From: Ectorhizobium quercum
Lineage (GTDB): Bacteria > Pseudomonadota > Alphaproteobacteria > Rhizobiales > Rhizobiaceae
Direction of reading: 5' to 3'
DNA length: 64,000 nt
Assembly: GCF_026552795.1 (NCBI RefSeq)
Contig: NZ_JANFPI010000004.1
Location: 496,001 to 560,000, forward strand
A program made the translations under genes and the position numbers. Each line of letters opens with the position of its first letter. The first letter of the stretch is position 1. The notes beneath the pieces are model-generated. The model was not told where the DNA came from. It saw only the letters and a list, made by a program, of their open reading frames with translations, and made no database searches. Below are positions 26,345 to 34,691 of the stretch, one piece after another.

Positions 26345-27327
26345 GGGGCCCTCGTTTCCTTCCTGTGCCGCTTCCCGCCGCCGACCGGCTGCGACGGCGC
26401 AAGCGTTGCGACGATTTCTTCAAGCCTCCGGCGGGCCGCCAGAGCCAGTTCCTCGGCGTGGTCGGCCGTCACGCGCCGCCAAAGGAACGTTTGTCCTGTC
26501 GGCATCTGGGCGAGACGCGGGAAATCGGCCGAAATGACGGTTGCGATTTTCGGATAGCCTCCCGTCGTCTGGCTGTCAGCCATCAGGACGATGGCGCGGC
26601 CCGACAGGGGAACCTGGATGGAGCCCGCCCGCGTGCCGTCCGAGACGATGTCGTGCCCGTGAGCTGCCGTCAATTGCGGGCCTTCGAGGATCATCGCCAT
26701 GCGGTCGCGCATCGGACCCGGCGCGAAGGGGCGGGAGAAGAACACGTGCAGCATGTCCGGCGTAAAATAATCGTCCTGCGGGCCGGGGACGACGCGCACG
26801 GGTGCGTCCGGGCGCGGCAGCACCGAGGTCATTTTCAGGGGGGAGCCATCGGGCTCCGGTCCGAGGGGCAGGCGGTCGCCATCGGCAAGGACACGCCCCT
26901 CCAGCCCCCCCATGCCGAAGCGAAGGTGCGTGGACCGGCTTCCCAGGACGACCGGAACCTCGATGCCGCCCGAGACCGCGATATAGCCCCAGGTCGCGCC
27001 CTTCAGCGGGTCGATCGTGACCTGTTCTCCCCGCCTGACCCGGTGGCTTTCCCACGGCCGCGCGGTTTTCCCGCCGATCGTCAGCGCGCATTCCCCGCCC
27101 GTCACGGCGACGAGGCAATCGCGGTCCACCGAGAAGCTTCCGCCCACCATCGCGTATTCGATGACCGCCGCGCCCTGCGCGTTGCCGACCAGGGCGTTGG
27201 CGATGGCGTAGGCCTGCTGGTCCACGGCGCCGGAGGACGATACGCCATGACGCAGCATGCCGTGTCGTCCGGCATCCTGGATCGTTGCGAGCATTCCCGC
27301 GCGGTGGATGGTGATTTCGCCGGTCAC
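26341..27327 (-). CDS. pxpC: 5-oxoprolinase subunit C (KipA/AHS2 family)
   Basis: A 328-residue KipA-type carboxyltransferase-like protein, the second half of the PxpBC complex. Typical stretches are GMLATIQDAGRHGMLRHGV near residue 11 and the SGRAIVLMADSQTTGGYPK region, shortened here, near residue 262. The start is GTG at 27327, fixed by a GTGA overlap with pxpB. Despite the family name 'biotin-dependent carboxyltransferase', no biotin carrier or carboxylase gene is present in this operon, in contrast to the cluster at 46.5-50.8 kb. Confidence 0.9.
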   Translation of the reverse strand: MTGEITIHRAGMLATIQDAGRHGMLRHGVSSSGAVDQQAYAIANALVGNAQGAAVIEYAMVGGSFSVDRDCLVAVTGGECALTIGGKTARPWESHRVRRGEQVTIDPLKGATWGYIAVSGGIEVPVVLGSRSTHLRFGMGGLEGRVLADGDRLPLGPEPDGSPLKMTSVLPRPDAPVRVVPGPQDDYFTPDMLHVFFSRPFAPGPMRDRMAMILEGPQLTAAHGHDIVSDGTRAGSIQVPLSGRAIVLMADSQTTGGYPKIATVISADFPRLAQMPTGQTFLWRRVTADHAEELALAARRRLEEIVATLAPSQPVGGGKRHRKETRAP

Positions 27328-28055
27328 GTCGAAAGCTCTTCCATGCCCGTGGTCCTTCCGGCGGCGATGGCTTCGCGCAGTTCCCGCTCCTGCGCCGCGT
27401 CGATGGGGCGGAAGCGGATCGTGTCCCCGGCTTTCAGCAGAAACGGCTCCGCACGCAGCGGATCGTACAGGCGCACGGGCGTCTGGCCGAGGAAGCGCCA
27501 GCCGCTCGGCCCCGGCAGGGAATTGATATTGCCCTGCCTGCCGCCGATGCCGATGGCGCCGGCCTCGACCCGTTGGCGCGGCACGGAAAGGCGGGGTGTG
27601 TGAAGCCTTTCCGGAAGCCCGCCGAGATAGGCGAAACCGGGTGCGAAGCCGATCATGTAGACCCGGTAGAGCGCCGCGCAATGCAGGGCGATCAGGTCCT
27701 CGCCCGTCATGCCCTTCATCTCCGCCAGTGCCTCCAGATCCTGCCCGACCGGCCCGCCGTAGCGGACCGGAACGCTGAAGACGCGCGGGCGCGGCTGCCG
27801 CACCGTGCCGAGCGCCTTCAATCTGTCGAGGAGCTGGCCGGCGAGCGCACGGCCGCGCACGACGGCGGGATCGTAAATCACCATCAGCGAACGGTAGGTG
27901 GGCACGACTTCCCGAACGCCCTCGATGGGCGACGTTTCAATGTCCTGCGCGAAGGCGATGACGCGGGCGTTGGTCTGCGTATCGATCTCCCGCGACAGTT
28001 CGACCGTCAGTGCTCCGTCGCCGCATGGCAGTATGCGTGCCGTCATCGCTCCCAT
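27324..28055 (-). CDS. pxpB: 5-oxoprolinase subunit B (KipI/AHS1 family)
   Basis: A 243-residue KipI-type protein with the core motif GFAPGFAYLGGLPERL near residue 137 and PRQRVEAGAIGIGG near residue 159. With PxpC it binds ATP and drives ring opening of 5-oxoproline. It starts 4 bases after the TRAP large permease stop and overlaps pxpC, so uptake and hydrolysis are in one transcript. Length is normal, unlike the extended paralogue at 48977. Confidence 0.9.
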   Translation of the reverse strand: MGAMTARILPCGDGALTVELSREIDTQTNARVIAFAQDIETSPIEGVREVVPTYRSLMVIYDPAVVRGRALAGQLLDRLKALGTVRQPRPRVFSVPVRYGGPVGQDLEALAEMKGMTGEDLIALHCAALYRVYMIGFAPGFAYLGGLPERLHTPRLSVPRQRVEAGAIGIGGRQGNINSLPGPSGWRFLGQTPVRLYDPLRAEPFLLKAGDTIRFRPIDAAQERELREAIAAGRTTGMEELST

Positions 28056-28059
28056 CCGT

Positions 28060-29361
28060 TCAGGGGTTGGCCATCATGTCCGGCACCACCGAGACGATCT
28101 CCGGAAAGGCGGCGATCAGCAGGACGAAGGCGCACATGATCAGGAAGAACGGCATCGTCGCGCGCGTGATGCGCGCCATGCTGTCGCCCGTCAGCCGCTG
28201 GATCACGGTCAGGTTGAAGCCGACGGGCGGCGAGACCTGCGCCATTTCCACCACGATGACGATGAAGATGCCGAACCAGACCTTGCTGTAGCCGGCGGCC
28301 ATGACGAGCGGCAGGGTGATCGGCAGCGTCATGACGATGCATCCCAGCCCTTCCATCACCGTGCCGAGGATGATGTAGAAGATCAGCAGGACGGCGATCA
28401 GCATGAAGGGCGAAAGCCCCCAGCCCTCGATCGTGCCGGCGATGTAGCGCGGCATGCCGAGATAGCCGATGACGGTCGAAAGGAACATCGCGCCAACCAT
28501 GATCAGGCCGATCATGGCGCAGGCATCGGCAGCCTGCCGCGCGGCCTGGATCAGGTTCGACGGGGTCAGCGTCTTCTGGATGATGCCGATGACGATCGCG
28601 CCGCCGACGCCGACCGCGGCGGCTTCCGTCGGCGAGGCGATGCCGCCGTACATCGACCCGACCACGCCGAGGATGAGCAGAAGAAGCGGTCCGAGATCCT
28701 TGAGCGCTATCAGCTTCTCGATGAAGGTGGTGGGCGGCAGCGTGTCGCCGACGAGCGACGGGTTCATGAGGGCGCGGATGCCGATATAGCCCATATAGGA
28801 GGCGGCCATCAGCAGGCCCGGCAGGATTCCGGCCATGAACAGCTTGAGGATGGATTCCTCCGCCATCACCCCGTAGATGATCATGATTGTCGAGGGCGGG
28901 ATGAGAAAGCCCAGGGTTCCCGCGCCGGCGAGGCTGCCGGTAACGAGGTCGCGGTCGTAGCCGCGGGAGATGAGTTCCTTGGCGGTGATGCGCCCGACCG
29001 TCGCCGTGGTGGCCGCCGACGAGCCGCAGACCGAGGCGAACAGCGTGCAGCCGAGCACGGTGATGTGGGCGAGACGGCCGGGCACATGCCGCAGCCAGGG
29101 CGCCAGACCGGAAAACAGCGCTTCGGAAATCCGCGTGCGGAAGAGGATTTCCGCCATGAAGATGAAAAGCGGCAGCGCCAGCATTTCGGGCGAGACCAGC
29201 GTGTTCCAGGTTTGCTGGGCCAGCAGCTTGAAGAGTGGAAGCGTGGGCCGGTAGAGCGCTGCGAGCGCCGCGCCGGTGCCGATGAGGCCAAGGCCGATCC
29301 AGACGCCCGTGCCGAGGATCAGCGTCATGAGGCCGAGCAGGCTGAGTGAGATTTTTCCCAT
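28060..29361 (-). CDS. dctM: TRAP transporter large permease
   Basis: A 433-residue DctM-family membrane protein with about twelve hydrophobic helices and the family features GSSAATTATVGRITAKEL near residue 112 and IPPSTIMIIYGVMAEES near residue 153. It forms the ion-coupled channel together with the small subunit encoded 4 bases upstream. TRAP systems import organic acids, including oxo acids and pyroglutamate, with a periplasmic receptor. Confidence 0.93.
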   Translation of the reverse strand: MGKISLSLLGLMTLILGTGVWIGLGLIGTGAALAALYRPTLPLFKLLAQQTWNTLVSPEMLALPLFIFMAEILFRTRISEALFSGLAPWLRHVPGRLAHITVLGCTLFASVCGSSAATTATVGRITAKELISRGYDRDLVTGSLAGAGTLGFLIPPSTIMIIYGVMAEESILKLFMAGILPGLLMAASYMGYIGIRALMNPSLVGDTLPPTTFIEKLIALKDLGPLLLLILGVVGSMYGGIASPTEAAAVGVGGAIVIGIIQKTLTPSNLIQAARQAADACAMIGLIMVGAMFLSTVIGYLGMPRYIAGTIEGWGLSPFMLIAVLLIFYIILGTVMEGLGCIVMTLPITLPLVMAAGYSKVWFGIFIVIVVEMAQVSPPVGFNLTVIQRLTGDSMARITRATMPFFLIMCAFVLLIAAFPEIVSVVPDMMANP

Positions 29362-29365
29362 GTGT

Positions 29366-29899
29366 CTATTCCAGCCCCGGACCCGTTGAGAGCATTTCGC
29401 CGCGGAGAAGCCGCAGGAACTGCGCGAACATCTGTAGATTGAGAATGATCGCGCCCGCCGACAGGACCGCCTGCGGCCAGACCAGCGGGATGCGGACGAC
29501 GGAAGACGAGGTCGAGCCGCGCTGCCAGGAGAGGATGGCCATGTCCGTGAGCGCTATCGTGAGCGCTATGCAGGTCACAAGCCCGAGCAGGCAGGCGGCC
29601 ATGTCGAGCCAGCGCGCGCCCTGCGGCGACAGCATGTCGCCGACGGCGGTCACGCGGACATGCGAGCCGGACTTGAGCGCGCTGGCGCCGGCGAGCAGAA
29701 AGCTCGCGGCCATGAGATAGGCTGCGACGTCCCAGGAAAAGCTGAGCGAATATCCGACGAGGTTTCTCAGGAAGATTTCGCAGGCGATGATGAGAAAAAT
29801 GAGGAAGAGCGACAGGGCGGCCAGAATGTTGCCGAAACCCGTCAGTCTGTCGATGACGGTGATGATCCCTGAAAATGCCGGGTCGGTTGGACTGTTCAT
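29366..29899 (-). CDS. dctQ: TRAP transporter small permease
   Basis: A 177-residue DctQ-family membrane protein with four predicted helices and the usual CEIFLRNLVGYSLSFSWDVA stretch (20 residues, near 45). It partners the large permease. The ATG at 29899 has GGAG upstream. It lies 85 bases after the receptor gene; a strong stem-loop occupies that gap. Confidence 0.92.
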   Translation of the reverse strand: MNSPTDPAFSGIITVIDRLTGFGNILAALSLFLIFLIIACEIFLRNLVGYSLSFSWDVAAYLMAASFLLAGASALKSGSHVRVTAVGDMLSPQGARWLDMAACLLGLVTCIALTIALTDMAILSWQRGSTSSSVVRIPLVWPQAVLSAGAIILNLQMFAQFLRLLRGEMLSTGPGLE

Positions 29900-29935
29900 G
29901 ATTGTTCTCCGAAGCGCGCGGAAACAGGCCTCGAA

Positions 29936-29959
29936 CCGCCGATCGTACCCGATCGGCGG
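29936..29959 (-). terminator. Strong stem-loop between dctP and dctQ
   Basis: Perfect 10-base arms CCGCCGATCG and CGATCGGCGG with a 4-base loop, 25 bases after the receptor stop. No U-run follows. It should stabilise the receptor message or attenuate transcription into the membrane genes, giving more receptor than permease. Confidence 0.65.
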
Positions 29960-29984
29960 CCTTGAGTTCCTGTATTCGGGAAGG

Positions 29985-30965
29985 TCAGTCGAGTGCCTTC
30001 AGATAGGCTTCGATGTATGGTGCGGCATCCGGCACGCGTTTCAGGAAATCGTCCCACAAAGGCTTGGCGCGCTCGACCAGCGCTTCCTTGAGTTCGGGCG
30101 AAGGCGCGGTGACAGTAACGCCCTTCTCCTTCAGGAGGGCGAGCTTGCTTTCGTCCTCCGCGCGGCTGACGAGCCAGAATTCGCCTTCCAGCCGGGCGGA
30201 CGCCTGCTCGATGGCTGCCTGGTGCTCCGGGGAAAGCGCGTTCCAGGCATCGAGGTTGACCGTGACGATGTTGGAGGACGCCTGCCAGTTGAAGGTGTTC
30301 ATGTGCTTCATGAACTCCCAGAACGCGCCGTCCACGCCCGAAGAGGACGACGTCGTCACACCGTTGATGGTGCCCGCCGCCAGCGACGGAACGACCTCGC
30401 CCCACGGCATCTGGATCGGAAGAGCGCCGAGTGCCGCGAAGAAATCGTGGCCGTTTGCATCGACGACGCGGATTTTCAGCCCGGCGATGTCCTCGATCTT
30501 CTCGATCTGGTTCGGCGAATAGACCGCCTGGCCGGGCCACGGCACCATGTAGAGCAGCTTCTGGTTCATCGAGGCGGCGACCTCCTCGATCTTCGGGCGG
30601 AAGAATTTGTGCAGGAGGGCGAGATCCGGCATGGTCGGGGCCAGGTAGGGAAGCGTCTCGACGCCCAGCACGGGAGCCTCGCCGACCTGCTGGCTCATCA
30701 GGATGTCGGCGATCGGCACGATGCCGTCGCGCACGGCGCCCATGCCTTCCGGCCCCTTGATGCCGAGCGAGCCGCCGGAATGGACGGTGATCACCACCTC
30801 GCCATCCGTCACTTCCTTCACCGTTTCGGCGAATTTCATGGCGTTCTTGGTGTGGAAATTGCCTTCCGGCCAAACGACCGACATATCCCAGGCCGTTTCG
30901 GCGGCTGCGGACGTGGCAAAGCCGGCAAGCATGACAGCCAGCCCGGCGAACAGTGCTTTTCTCAT
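29985..30965 (-). CDS. dctP: TRAP transporter solute-binding protein
   Basis: A 326-residue DctP-family receptor. Signal peptide: MRKALFAGL, hydrophobic stretch, then ATSAAAETA as the cleavage region near residue 22. The mature part has VWPEGNFHTKNAMKFAE near residue 32 and the ligand-arginine region GLKIRVVDANGHDFF near residue 163. ATG at 30965 follows GAGGGG; the upstream extension to 31040 lacks support. It is the first gene of the oxoprolinase operon and faces the GntR pair across a 448-base regulatory region. The ligand is likely 5-oxoproline or a related cyclic or carbamoyl acid. Confidence 0.9.
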   Translation of the reverse strand: MRKALFAGLAVMLAGFATSAAAETAWDMSVVWPEGNFHTKNAMKFAETVKEVTDGEVVITVHSGGSLGIKGPEGMGAVRDGIVPIADILMSQQVGEAPVLGVETLPYLAPTMPDLALLHKFFRPKIEEVAASMNQKLLYMVPWPGQAVYSPNQIEKIEDIAGLKIRVVDANGHDFFAALGALPIQMPWGEVVPSLAAGTINGVTTSSSSGVDGAFWEFMKHMNTFNWQASSNIVTVNLDAWNALSPEHQAAIEQASARLEGEFWLVSRAEDESKLALLKEKGVTVTAPSPELKEALVERAKPLWDDFLKRVPDAAPYIEAYLKALD

Positions 30966-31413
30966 GATCGGGAACCCCTCTTTTGGTCTGCCGGATCGCA
31001 TATGCGCACATGCCGGCGACGGCTTTTTATTTCGGTACACAATTCGTGTTCCGAGCGGGGAGAACCATATGACCGTATTTTATGCGATGCAAGAATGTGA
31101 CTAAGATTTGACCAAGAAATATATCCTTGCAGGCTCTCCCTGGCCGCCATCCTCGATAGTCGGTGCCATATTGCTTTTGTTTTACAGCTTCTTATGGAGG
31201 GTGCGCCTGAAAATTCCCCGTCTCCGGAACTGTTCAAACGGGAATACGGGCTGTATACCGGAAAAAAGAGCTTATCATTCTATAACTCATAAGTTTGAGG
31301 TGTGAGCGCGAGGCGGACCGTCGGGTTCCGGTCCGGTTGGACAGGTGGTTGCGACGGGACTTTCCTGTCGATGCGTTGAACGGTATGACACGTGCGAACG
31401 ATAGGGATCATTT
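30966..31413. promoter_or_regulatory. Divergent regulatory region with two matching inverted repeats
   Basis: A 448-base gene-free stretch between dctP and the first GntR gene. It contains two dyads of the same design: CGGTACAC-AATTC-GTGTTCCG at 31033-31053 and, on the opposite strand, CGGTATAC-AGCCC-GTATTCCC at 31240-31260. One lies near each divergent start, as expected for a repressor controlling both units. I see no coding capacity I would trust here. Confidence 0.55.
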
Positions 31414-32058
31414 ATGAATCAACCCCTTGCCAAGCAGGCCTACAGCAAGATCATAGAGATGATCCTCGGTGGCGTGCTTGCACCAGGCGATGCTCTGCAA
31501 GAGGCGAAACTGGGCGAAACGCTCGATATGTCCCGCACTCCGGTTCGCGAGGCGATCAAGCGTATCGAGGCGGAAGGGCTCGCCGCCCAGGAAGGCCGCT
31601 TTCTGCGCGTTCGCCAGCTGACAAGGGCGGAGGTCGAAGAGATCTTCTTCCTACGGCGTATTCTGGAGACATATTGCGCCCACCGCGCGGCCGGGGCGAT
31701 GGCAACTGCCAAGCTGGACAGGCTGGAAGGCCGGATCAGAAAGCTTCAGGAGAAGGGGCCGGGAGATGGCGACGAGCAGCGTGACACGGATGACGAGTTC
31801 CACCAGTCGATCGCTGCAACGACCGGCAATGTCACCCTGGTTCGCCTGATCGACGACCTTCGTCGACGCACATGCATGTTCGATTACATCCAGGTCCCCC
31901 AACGCTTCCTGAAAGGGAGCCAGGAGCACCTGGAGATGATTGCCGCATTCCGTTCCGGCGACGGTGAAACGGCGGCACGCCTGATGGGCGAACATATCGA
32001 CCATGCGCGCGATGCCATTCTTGCCAAGCTGGATGCCTCGCTTGAGGACGAACGATGA
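31414..32058 (+). CDS. GntR-family (FCD) regulator 1 of a tandem pair
   Basis: A 214-residue GntR regulator. The N-terminal winged helix has KLGETLDMSRTPVREAIKR, shortened: LDMSRTPVREAIKRIEAEGL near residues 37-56. The C-terminal FCD domain has the metal-ligand pattern DDEFHQSIA near residue 126, plus further His residues near residue 192. It overlaps the next GntR gene by ATGA, so the two are co-translated. It should respond to the organic acid handled by the divergent TRAP/oxoprolinase operon. Confidence 0.88.
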   Translation: MNQPLAKQAYSKIIEMILGGVLAPGDALQEAKLGETLDMSRTPVREAIKRIEAEGLAAQEGRFLRVRQLTRAEVEEIFFLRRILETYCAHRAAGAMATAKLDRLEGRIRKLQEKGPGDGDEQRDTDDEFHQSIAATTGNVTLVRLIDDLRRRTCMFDYIQVPQRFLKGSQEHLEMIAAFRSGDGETAARLMGEHIDHARDAILAKLDASLEDER

Positions 32059-32693
32059 CCGACAGGGAAACCCTCTCGCAGCAGGCCTACAAAACCATCA
32101 GGCAGCACATTCTGGACGGTACATTCTCTGCGGGCGACCTGTTGAGCGAACGTGTGCTGGCCGAGGAGTCCGGCATATCCCGGACGCCGTTACGGTCGGC
32201 GATCTCCCGGCTGGAAAACGAAGGTATGCTCGCCCGTCTGGCGAATGGCACTTTGATGGTTCACCGGATTACGGTCGAGCAACTGCTGGAAATTGTCCAG
32301 ATCCGCCGGTTGCTTGAAGCCGCGGCCGCAGGCAAGGCCGCTGCTTTCCCCCTGACGCCGGCCCTTCGCAGGTCGCGCGACGTCATGCGCGCATATGCCG
32401 GAGGGCGCCACGCCGTCTTCGATCAGTTCTGGCTCGACGACGAGGATTTCCACCTTGCCGTTGCGGAGGCCTCAGGCCTGCACCTTCTTCCTTCGTTGTT
32501 GAAAGACATGCGCAGCATGGCGCGCCTTTGCACGATAACACGTACCCATGACCGTTTCGAGGAGCAGGCTCTGGAGCATCTTGCTGTCATCGATGCAATC
32601 GAGGCGGGCGACGTGGCCGGCGCCGCCGCCGCGATGGAACGGCACTTCGACAGCGCGCGCACCCGCTTTCTGGCCTGGTTGGCCCATCCCTAG
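32055..32693 (+). CDS. GntR-family (FCD) regulator 2 of a tandem pair
   Basis: A 212-residue GntR regulator with the same layout as its upstream neighbour: winged helix with EESGISRTPLRSAISRLENE near residue 36, then an FCD effector domain with DDEDFHLAVAEASG near residue 129. The two proteins are clearly related but not recent duplicates (the opening YxxI..ILxGxxxxGD pattern is shared). Co-translation suggests a heterodimer or a pair of paralogous sensors for one regulon. Confidence 0.88.
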   Translation: MTDRETLSQQAYKTIRQHILDGTFSAGDLLSERVLAEESGISRTPLRSAISRLENEGMLARLANGTLMVHRITVEQLLEIVQIRRLLEAAAAGKAAAFPLTPALRRSRDVMRAYAGGRHAVFDQFWLDDEDFHLAVAEASGLHLLPSLLKDMRSMARLCTITRTHDRFEEQALEHLAVIDAIEAGDVAGAAAAMERHFDSARTRFLAWLAHP

Positions 32694-32795
32694 GGCATTT
32701 CCAGCAAAAGTGCGTAGCGGTTTTGCGTCCGGAAATGCGCAAAAACAAAGGTTTGGAGCATTTCATCGTTTCCGTGAAAAAATGAAATGCTCTAG
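32694..32795 (+). repeat. Interspersed repeat copy 4 (full length)
   Basis: The most complete copy: GGCATTTCCAGCAAAAGTGC, AGCGGTTTTGCGTCCGGAAA, TGCGCAAAAACAAAGG, then GGAGCATTTC and a small hairpin GAAAAAATGAAATGC. It lies between two convergent regulator genes, directly after the stop of the second GntR gene. Confidence 0.75.
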
Positions 32796-32923
32796 GGTCA
32801 GGACCTGCTCGATTGGCGCCTTCTGTCTGGTCTCATGGGATCGTTTGCGATCAGGCGGCGCATGAAATCGAACCCTCAGCGCGTTGCGGATTGCGCGCGG
32901 GGCTTTCGCGTTCGGGGAAGCCG

Positions 32924-33619
32924 TCAGGCGCGCCTCAGCTGCGTCGGCATGTAGATCTGGGCGTAGCCCTCCTTGATCGCGGAAGTGATCTGGTCCAGCC
33001 GGCGGCTGATATGGCGGTCGAGGTATTCGATGCAGGCGTCCACGTCGCGGCGCTTGAGATTTTCCAGAACGGCGCGGTGGTCGGCCTGCGTCTTGGCGCG
33101 GTTGGCCCTGTCCATGTCGATCCAGCGCACGAAGCGGATGCGGTCGTTGATGTTCTTCAGAACGCGCATCATCTCGGCATTGCCGGACATCGCCATCAGA
33201 CCCTCGTGGAAATGCTCGTCGAGTTCCACCAGTTCGACGGAATCGCGGTCGCCCGGGTCGGGGCCGGTGGCGTCGAGAAAGTCCAGAAGGGCATCGATGT
33301 CGGCATCGCGGGCCCGCTCCACCGACAGGCGGACGGCGGAGATTTCGAGCGCCTTGCGCAATTCATAGAGATCGAAGATCTCGTGCGGGTCGAGTTCGCG
33401 GCAGAAGAAGCCCTTTCCCGGCGAAAAACGCAGGAAACCCTCGATGTTCAGCCGGTTCAGCGCCTCGCGCAGCGGCGTGCGCGAAACGCCGAGACGCTTG
33501 GCCAGATCGCCCTCGTTCAGCCGCTGGCCGGGCTTGAGTTCGAAACGCACGGCCATTGATTTCAATTCACTGTAGACGCGATCCACGTTGCTTTCGGAAT
33601 CGATGACGGGCCGTTCCAT
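32924..33619 (-). CDS. GntR-family (FCD) regulator
   Basis: A 231-residue GntR regulator with winged helix RLGVSRTPLREALNRLNIEG near residues 42-61 and an FCD domain (ELDEHFHEGLMAMSGNAEMM near residue 131). ATG at 33619 follows AGGAGA; the in-frame extension to 33706 passes through the AT-rich promoter region and is rejected. It is convergent with the GntR pair and shares strand with, but is about 220 bases from, the folD operon end, so its target may be elsewhere. The upstream region holds AAATAC direct repeats (33642-33653). Confidence 0.88.
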   Translation of the reverse strand: MERPVIDSESNVDRVYSELKSMAVRFELKPGQRLNEGDLAKRLGVSRTPLREALNRLNIEGFLRFSPGKGFFCRELDPHEIFDLYELRKALEISAVRLSVERARDADIDALLDFLDATGPDPGDRDSVELVELDEHFHEGLMAMSGNAEMMRVLKNINDRIRFVRWIDMDRANRAKTQADHRAVLENLKRRDVDACIEYLDRHISRRLDQITSAIKEGYAQIYMPTQLRRA

Positions 33620-33842
33620 GTGCTCTCCTGAATGCAGATTTAAATACAAATACATTTTGCAGCAGGGAACGGCAACCGCCGTTGCGGATTTTACATAGGA
33701 ATCCAATGGCCTTGTCCGCCGATGCGCGGCCGCCGGCCATCGTTGCCCGGAGGGGCGCGGGCATCTTTTTCGAGCTTGCTGGAGAGAAGAGCAGCCTGCG
33801 TCGCGCGCGGGCCGGCTGGAAAGCGCCTCGGTCGCGCCCGGC
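33620..33842. promoter_or_regulatory. Upstream region of the GntR gene
   Basis: A 223-base gene-free stretch. Near the GntR start it has an AT-rich patch with tandem AAATAC repeats (33642-33653) flanked by TGCA on both sides (33634-33637 and 33658-33661), a plausible autoregulatory site. The remainder, up to the folD stop, shows no clear structure. Confidence 0.3.
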
Positions 33843-34691
33843 TCAGGCCGGGCGGGCGGCCGATATCAGGTTGCGAAGGAGTGCGGCCCGGGTCAGGGCG
33901 CCGACGGAGCCGTGGGGCGGCGTCACCAGACCGGCGACTTCTGTCACCTCTTCCGCGACGTCCGAAACCATGCGCCCGTCCGCCGTATAGCTGATGCCGA
34001 CGCCGACGACGGCCGCACCCGGTTTCACCATGCCGGCGGTCACGTAGCCCGCGACGCCGATGGCCGCCACCACCACGTCCGCCCGGCGCAGCTCGCCGGC
34101 AATGTCGGGGGAGCGGCTGTGCAGCAGGGTCACGGTCGCGTCCGTATCCTTCAGGGACAGAAGCATGGCGAGCGGGCGCCCGACCAGCGGACCACGCCCG
34201 AGGATGGCGACGCGCCGCCCGGCAAGCGGCACGTCGTAATCGCTGAGCAGGCCGAGGATCGCGGCGGGCGTGCAGGGCAGGAGGCCCGGCCTGCCGGCAA
34301 GCAGACGCCCGAGATTGGCGGGGTGCAGGCCGTCTATGTCCTTGTGCGGCGCGACCGCGGCGAGCGCCTCGTCCTCGTCGAGAGGGGCGGGCAGCGGCAG
34401 TTGCACCATCAGGCCGTGAACGGAGGGATCGCGGTTCAGCCGGTCGACCTGTTCCAGAAGCTCCGCTCGCGTCGCATCCGCCGGCAGGCGGATGTCGAGC
34501 GCCTCGATGCCGGTTTCGAGGCAATCGGCATGCTTGCGTCCGATATAGGCCGCGCTCGCCGGATCGTCCCCGACCAGCACGGTCGCCATCTTCGGCGCGA
34601 TGCCACGCGCCTTCAGCGCCGCGGCATCGGCGGCGATGCCCGCCCGCCAGCGGGCCGCAAGCCGCTCGCCGTCCAGAGAGATCGCGCTCAT
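33843..34691 (-). CDS. folD: FolD, methylenetetrahydrofolate dehydrogenase/cyclohydrolase
   Basis: A 282-residue bifunctional FolD. The catalytic pattern is intact: Y49 and K53 (SAAYIGRKHAD), Q97 (MVQLPLP) and D118/D120 (KDIDGLHP), plus PCTPAA and the cofactor motif ILGRGPLVGRP. It interconverts methylene-, methenyl- and formyl-tetrahydrofolate. The start overlaps the binding-protein stop by ATGA, so it is the last gene of the eight-gene operon that begins with creatininase. A FolD in a catabolic operon implies that substrate breakdown releases a one-carbon unit onto tetrahydrofolate. Confidence 0.9.
   Translation of the reverse strand: MSAISLDGERLAARWRAGIAADAAALKARGIAPKMATVLVGDDPASAAYIGRKHADCLETGIEALDIRLPADATRAELLEQVDRLNRDPSVHGLMVQLPLPAPLDEDEALAAVAPHKDIDGLHPANLGRLLAGRPGLLPCTPAAILGLLSDYDVPLAGRRVAILGRGPLVGRPLAMLLSLKDTDATVTLLHSRSPDIAGELRRADVVVAAIGVAGYVTAGMVKPGAAVVGVGISYTADGRMVSDVAEEVTEVAGLVTPPHGSVGALTRAALLRNLISAARPA

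Noticed and set aside
31108..31305. 65-codon frame between dctP and the GntR pair
   Set aside because: No ribosome site and it covers one of the two dyads; regulatory DNA is the simpler reading.
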